A program made the translations under genes and the position numbers. 22,486 nt of DNA from Halocaridina rubra. Lineage: Eukaryota > Arthropoda > Malacostraca > Decapoda > Atyidae. Each line of letters begins with the position of its first letter. The stretch's first letter is position 1. The stretch lies in assembly GCA_037179515.1 (NCBI GenBank), contig JAXCGZ010021998.1, forward strand, positions 1 to 22,486, in the 5' to 3' direction. Shown here piece by piece: positions 18,871-22,486 of the stretch. A model generated the notes under the pieces. It saw nothing but the letters and a program-made list of their open reading frames with translations, was not told where the DNA came from and ran no database searches.

Positions 18871-20758
18871 CCATTTTGGTAATGGCTTCTCCACATTGTT
18901 TTGTGCTTATCATAGCCTTTATTGTCCTCATTTAGAATGCCTCATTATCTTAGAAGCATTGTTGATGATCATTTTGATCATATACACTGTGAAACAAAGT
19001 TCATGGGAAATGTGGTGATAATTTGGCGTCATTCGATATTTTAAAATTATTTTAATTATTGTCCAGCTGTATCACATGGGATTTGCAGGCAAGATCCTTT
19101 TTAACATGAATTGTCATTCATTGCCAGCCATTTTCAAACACTGTAAGCAATTCCAGTATAAGATGCAGTAAAGCAGGCACAAAGGAAAATACTTAAGGCA
19201 AGCATAGAAAGCAGTTAGTTTCATATCCACCAAAGCATATGTAATTGGAGTTATAGTGTGAGCAGGGAACATGTAGCTGCCATAAGCCTTCACTATACAT
19301 TTTTTGGTCACGTAGTTTCTCCTATATTTACTTTAGTAATTTTTTCTTTGTAAACCTAGAACTAAACAACACTAGTTGAAACCCTCCTGTATGTATACTT
19401 TTTCTCTCCATGTATGTTATTGTCTGCAGACTCCCAAAGAGTATATTAGAATGACCATAGCAAGAATAGCAGAACTAAGGCTAAGTGACTTGTAAATTAC
19501 TGAATACCTTATACTTCAACACCGTTTCACAGCAGATGCACATCCAAAAGCCAAATGAGAGTATTACCCGTCTTCAAGATTTTAGTGACATTATTCAGAG
19601 GCATTTCTCGAATAATTACAGACTCCTTTGTACCCTGTTATGTATATCAAATATGGTGGGTCAGGGGATATCTAGTTCATTATTTTCTCAAACTTTTAAA
19701 CAATGTTGTTTCTTTTCATGATTTCATTTTCAAGTTCTTGCTTCAGTTTGCCAGAGCTATCAAAGTTTGAAAAATAAAAGAAATGATGGTACAGCAAGTC
19801 AGTGCAAGAATTTTACGATTTGGGTGAATGCAATATCATTACAAGAATCACCGTTGTTGATGGTGATACAGTTTTGCCATAAGCCTTGGTTCAACTTCCT
19901 AAAATGGTATCTTGACACTGTTAATAGGCTTGAATTGCTAATTCTTTAACTTCAGACTCACTGAGCACTATTCTAAATATAAAACAATATTTGGAATTAA
20001 ATTTTGCCTCACCTTTTTCTTATACCGACATATTTGCACAATTATAGATTATCTTCATATAATAAAATTATCACCACTGTCATAGTCACTGGTAACGAAA
20101 ATATTGTTTCTGGAGGTAACTGAGATAAGGAAAACTGGAATGTTTATCTGCCGGGAAAGCTTGTGACATGCATCTAAAAATCCTGATTTGTATGGTGGTA
20201 ACTTTAATGACCCTTAAGAATAACATTGCAATGTACTTGTTTCTTGAAACAGCCTACAAATAATGTATTTTTCTTCCCCCCTAATCAAGGAAAGATGAGT
20301 GTCATTTCAACATTATTTGTTAAATAGATATTCATTCATGTTTGCAATGCATGTCAATATACGTTAATTCTAAGGGAACTCTGCATGCTTCAGACTTTCT
20401 TCTCTAAATGTCTGGAAAGGGCCTAAATATATATTGTATTCAAGACTTGCTGCCAAATGCTGGTTATGTTTATGTAACTATTTATATATTCAGTGTTAAA
20501 TGCAAGGTAAACCACAACTATTGCACACTGTATCTAATGAAACTCTAGTAGATTTCATGTTATAATGGTAAATGATACGCTTTCATCCTTTAGCCTTATG
20601 TACAGAAAACAGGCTGTAACTTAATTGTATTCAGTTTTTAGACACTATAAATTTGTACATGTATATTTGAGCTTCAAATAAATTTTTCAATACTTTATTT
20701 TTAATTACAGCACTTGATATTTTGTAATCTAAATAAAATGTTGATAAGACAAAGATAA
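18871..20758. other. Unassigned DNA with 3'-UTR-like right end
   Basis: No gene is supported. Two overlapping plus-strand frames (19485-19770) and one at 19767-19949 have no motif I recognise. The right end (about 20440-20700) is AT-rich with an AATAAA at 20677-20682 followed by a T-rich stretch, which looks like a poly-A site on the plus strand. No upstream coding exon was found to go with it. Confidence 0.45.
20677..20682 (+). promoter_or_regulatory. Possible polyadenylation signal
   Basis: AATAAA on the plus strand, followed 3 bases later by TTTTTC and at about 20693 by TTTATTTTTAATTA. The composition resembles a 3' UTR end, but AATAAA is frequent in AT-rich DNA. Confidence 0.25.
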
Positions 20759-20978
20759 TTTTTTTTTTATGTTTCATTCAGAACTTTGCCTATTGGATGT
20801 CACATTACTTCCCATGAGTGGTGGTAGGCATAGACATGATGAATCCTGGAGATTAAGACTAGATATCTTTCCTAATGTCTCGTGGTGGGCTGGAACGCTC
20901 GTCAATCACTTTCCAACTAGTCTGTGTAAGTTGCTTCCTAATTTGTAGGCTCTACCACTAAGCTACCACAGCCCTCCC
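20759..20978 (-). mobile_element. tRNA-SINE-like element
   Basis: Read on the minus strand it starts with a tRNA-like head, GGGCTGTGGTAGCTTAGTGG then TAGAGCC (20973-20947), which fits RNA polymerase III box A (TRGC..AGTGG). A degenerate box B, GCGTTCCAGCCC, lies about 70 bases on (near 20895-20884). The body contains TTAGGAAAGATATC and AGTCTTAATCTCCAGG, and the copy ends in an A-tail (20768-20759). The body resembles a widespread SINE body containing GGATGCCCTTCCTAA-type sequence. Confidence 0.6.
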
Positions 20979-20987
20979 ATGTAGAAC

Positions 20988-21150
20988 TTTTTTTTTCCTT
21001 TTACATGTCACTATTAGTCTCCATTAGGGCATGGACACACATGGCTTGAAGCTGAGGATTTAAGGCTGGATGCTATTCCTTCCTATTGCCCTGCCGTGGG
21101 CATGATTATGGGTCCATTACCCCTTAGCCTTGTGCTAACCTCAAATTGTT
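20988..21150 (-). mobile_element. Second SINE-like copy, 5'-truncated
   Basis: Begins on the plus strand with a T-run (20988-20996, an A-tail on the minus strand). The body then aligns with the copy to the left: gggcatggacac...gctgaggatttaaggctggatgctattcctt against ggcatagacatg...ctggagattaagactagatatctttcct, followed by cgtgggc against ggtgggc. The tRNA-like head is missing. Two same-strand copies about 10 bases apart suggest one inserted at the edge of the other. Confidence 0.5.
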
Positions 21151-21671
21151 TTATGGATACTTTTAGGTAATCTATTAGTCCTATTTTATTGAAATGACAA
21201 AAATAAGGCATTTTTAAAAAACTATTAATTCTTAGAAAAGGCAAAAAGTCATCCTGATTATTTTCTTATTACATGATCACGTGTATAACTGACATTAAAA
21301 AAAGTTTGGGTTTACTGGAGACATAATCAAATATGCACTTGAAATAGGGTAACTTTTCAGAAAACAAGAAAATCATTTAAAATATATTTTTTTCTATTTA
21401 TCCTAATGAATTGATAGACAGGGTTAAAGTAGTTTTGCAAGCTAATATGCCATATAAATGTACAAGAAAAACTTCAGACCTGTATCTTTTGTAGTTCCTG
21501 AGCATAAAGATGAACAGGCGCTCTTTGTAACTTTATTTTTTTGTGTCAGTTTTGTGGTCTCATTTGAACAACAGAGATAGAAATACTTAAAAAAAACTTT
21601 ACAAAATTTTGATCAGTCGTAGTTATAAAATGATTTAAAATATTAGTTAATTGCATTTGTTTATTATACTG

Positions 21672-21702
<31 letters not shown>

Positions 21703-21866
21703 ATTCTGAGTGGGTAATTTGGGAACCTCTGCATGATTTCACATGCAGGGAATCAATAAAGTTTTAAGCCTAACATCATTTTTTCCCTTATTTATAATTT
21801 AAAAACATATAAACTGAAGGACTGCCAGCTCCTAATTTTTACATTTTTTTAAAATAGTATGCAGAG
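21151..21866. other. Unassigned AT-rich DNA with T26 tract
   Basis: Contains a T26 homopolymer (21672-21697). A short tttgggaacctctg at 21718-21731 resembles the right end of the MITE-like element at 22157-22170, so another decayed hAT end may lie here. No coding sequence is supported. Confidence 0.5.
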
Positions 21867-22170
21867 CAGGGTTTAACAAATTTTTTCCCATTAAATACCC
21901 CCCAGGGTATAAAACCATCTACCCGTAACCCATTAATCTGACACCAGATATGGAATTGTGATATAGTAAGACTAATTTAGTATACATTTGTACTGCAATG
22001 GATATAAAAATTATGTAAATTATTATGACTTTATTCAGTAGTAGCATTGACATCACAAAAAAATTTGAAAAATTTCAGTTTAAAATACTTTTTCGTGAGC
22101 CATCTAAGTACCCCTGAAAAACTTACCTCGAACACCTGGGGGTTCGTTAACCCCTCTTTGAGAACCTCTG
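21867..22170. mobile_element. hAT-like MITE, non-autonomous
   Basis: About 304 bp. The left end is CAGGGTTTAACAAATTTTTT with a run of C near 21898-21904. The right end, read inward on the minus strand, is CAGAGGTTCTCAAAGAGGGG then TTAACGAACCCCCAGG. Both follow the CAG-G-TTCTCAAA...CCCC form seen at the ends of many hAT elements. No transposase sequence is inside. I could not find a matching 8-bp target duplication (right flank atttagaa, left flank atgcagag). Confidence 0.5.
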
Positions 22171-22329
22171 ATTTAGAAGATAGGGCCTGATATTTTTCAT
22201 ATGATTTGTCATTGTTGTACATAGTCAAGTGATTTGTGTATTTTCTTTCCTAAGAGGTGATTTACAATTGCAGATGCTTCTCTACTTACGAACGATGTGT
22301 ATGATGTGTGTGTGTATACGAGACAGCAA

Positions 22330-22486
22330 GAGAGATGAAAAGTTACTTGTGCTACCCATCTCACAACAACAACATTAATATTTATGATAGAGAGAGAGAG
22401 AGTGATATGAAAAGTTCTTTGTATTGGCATCAGTCCAGTGTCTCACAACAACAGTAATAATAATAATAGTAGTAATGCTAATGATT
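22330..22486. repeat. Simple-repeat-rich end with imperfect tandem duplication
   Basis: The string atgaaaagtt recurs at 22335 and 22407, and tctcacaacaac at 22359 and 22441, so two diverged copies about 72-82 bp apart are present. They are separated by a GA run (22388-22402) and followed by (TAA)n-like sequence. No coding sequence is seen. Confidence 0.65.

Noticed and set aside
19485..19949. Plus-strand frames of 60-78 codons as a small gene cluster
   Set aside because: Overlapping frames with no motif, no splice signals I could defend and composition typical of AT-rich non-coding DNA.
20947..20978. True tRNA gene
   Set aside because: Only a box A-like head is present, box B is about 70 bases away and degenerate, and no cloverleaf can be drawn. 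A SINE head fits better.

Overview
This window is eukaryotic, AT-rich and dominated by transposable elements. Long (TA)n tracts, short TTAGG-like motifs and the mix of Ty3/gypsy, CR1-like, jockey-like, piggyBac and Tigger relics suggest an arthropod, perhaps a decapod crustacean. That guess rests on pattern familiarity, not on a host gene. I found no convincing host protein-coding gene, RNA gene or CRISPR array.

Left half (1-9957): a three-layer nest of retroelements, all on the minus strand. The outermost layer is a decayed jockey-like LINE (7932-9957). Its reverse transcriptase breaks off just before the catalytic YADD block, where a Ty3/gypsy LTR retrotransposon (about 1-7931) inserted. 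The gypsy element carries gag, protease, RT, RNase H and integrase. Its integrase is split by a 5'-truncated CR1-like LINE (1030-3998) flanked by a 5-bp repeat. The CR1 copy keeps an open endonuclease and an open RT frame with an FADD catalytic box. The gypsy element is dead: stop in PR, frameshift in RT, loss of the second catalytic Asp of integrase, the CR1 insertion and a further frameshift. Yet the parts of its two LTRs that can be compared are identical. One LTR holds a (AT)73 microsatellite where the other has (AT)5.

Right half (9958-22486): mostly non-coding DNA with old transposon fossils. These are a possible secreted-peptide exon (10280-10541), a LINE RT C-terminal fragment (about 11405-11840), a piggyBac relic lacking its catalytic core (about 11928-14411) that contains a 183-bp three-copy array with (TA)n tracts, a second LINE C-terminal fragment (about 16540-17345) beside a G15 tract, a Tigger/pogo transposase fossil (about 18140-18870), two adjacent tRNA-SINE-like copies (20759-21150) and a hAT-like MITE (21867-22170).

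Every element whose orientation can be read lies on the minus strand. This may mean the window sits inside an intron of a plus-strand gene. Nothing here is a clear new molecular system. The most informative signals are the nest, the microsatellite births at pre-existing seeds, and the candidate small secreted peptide.
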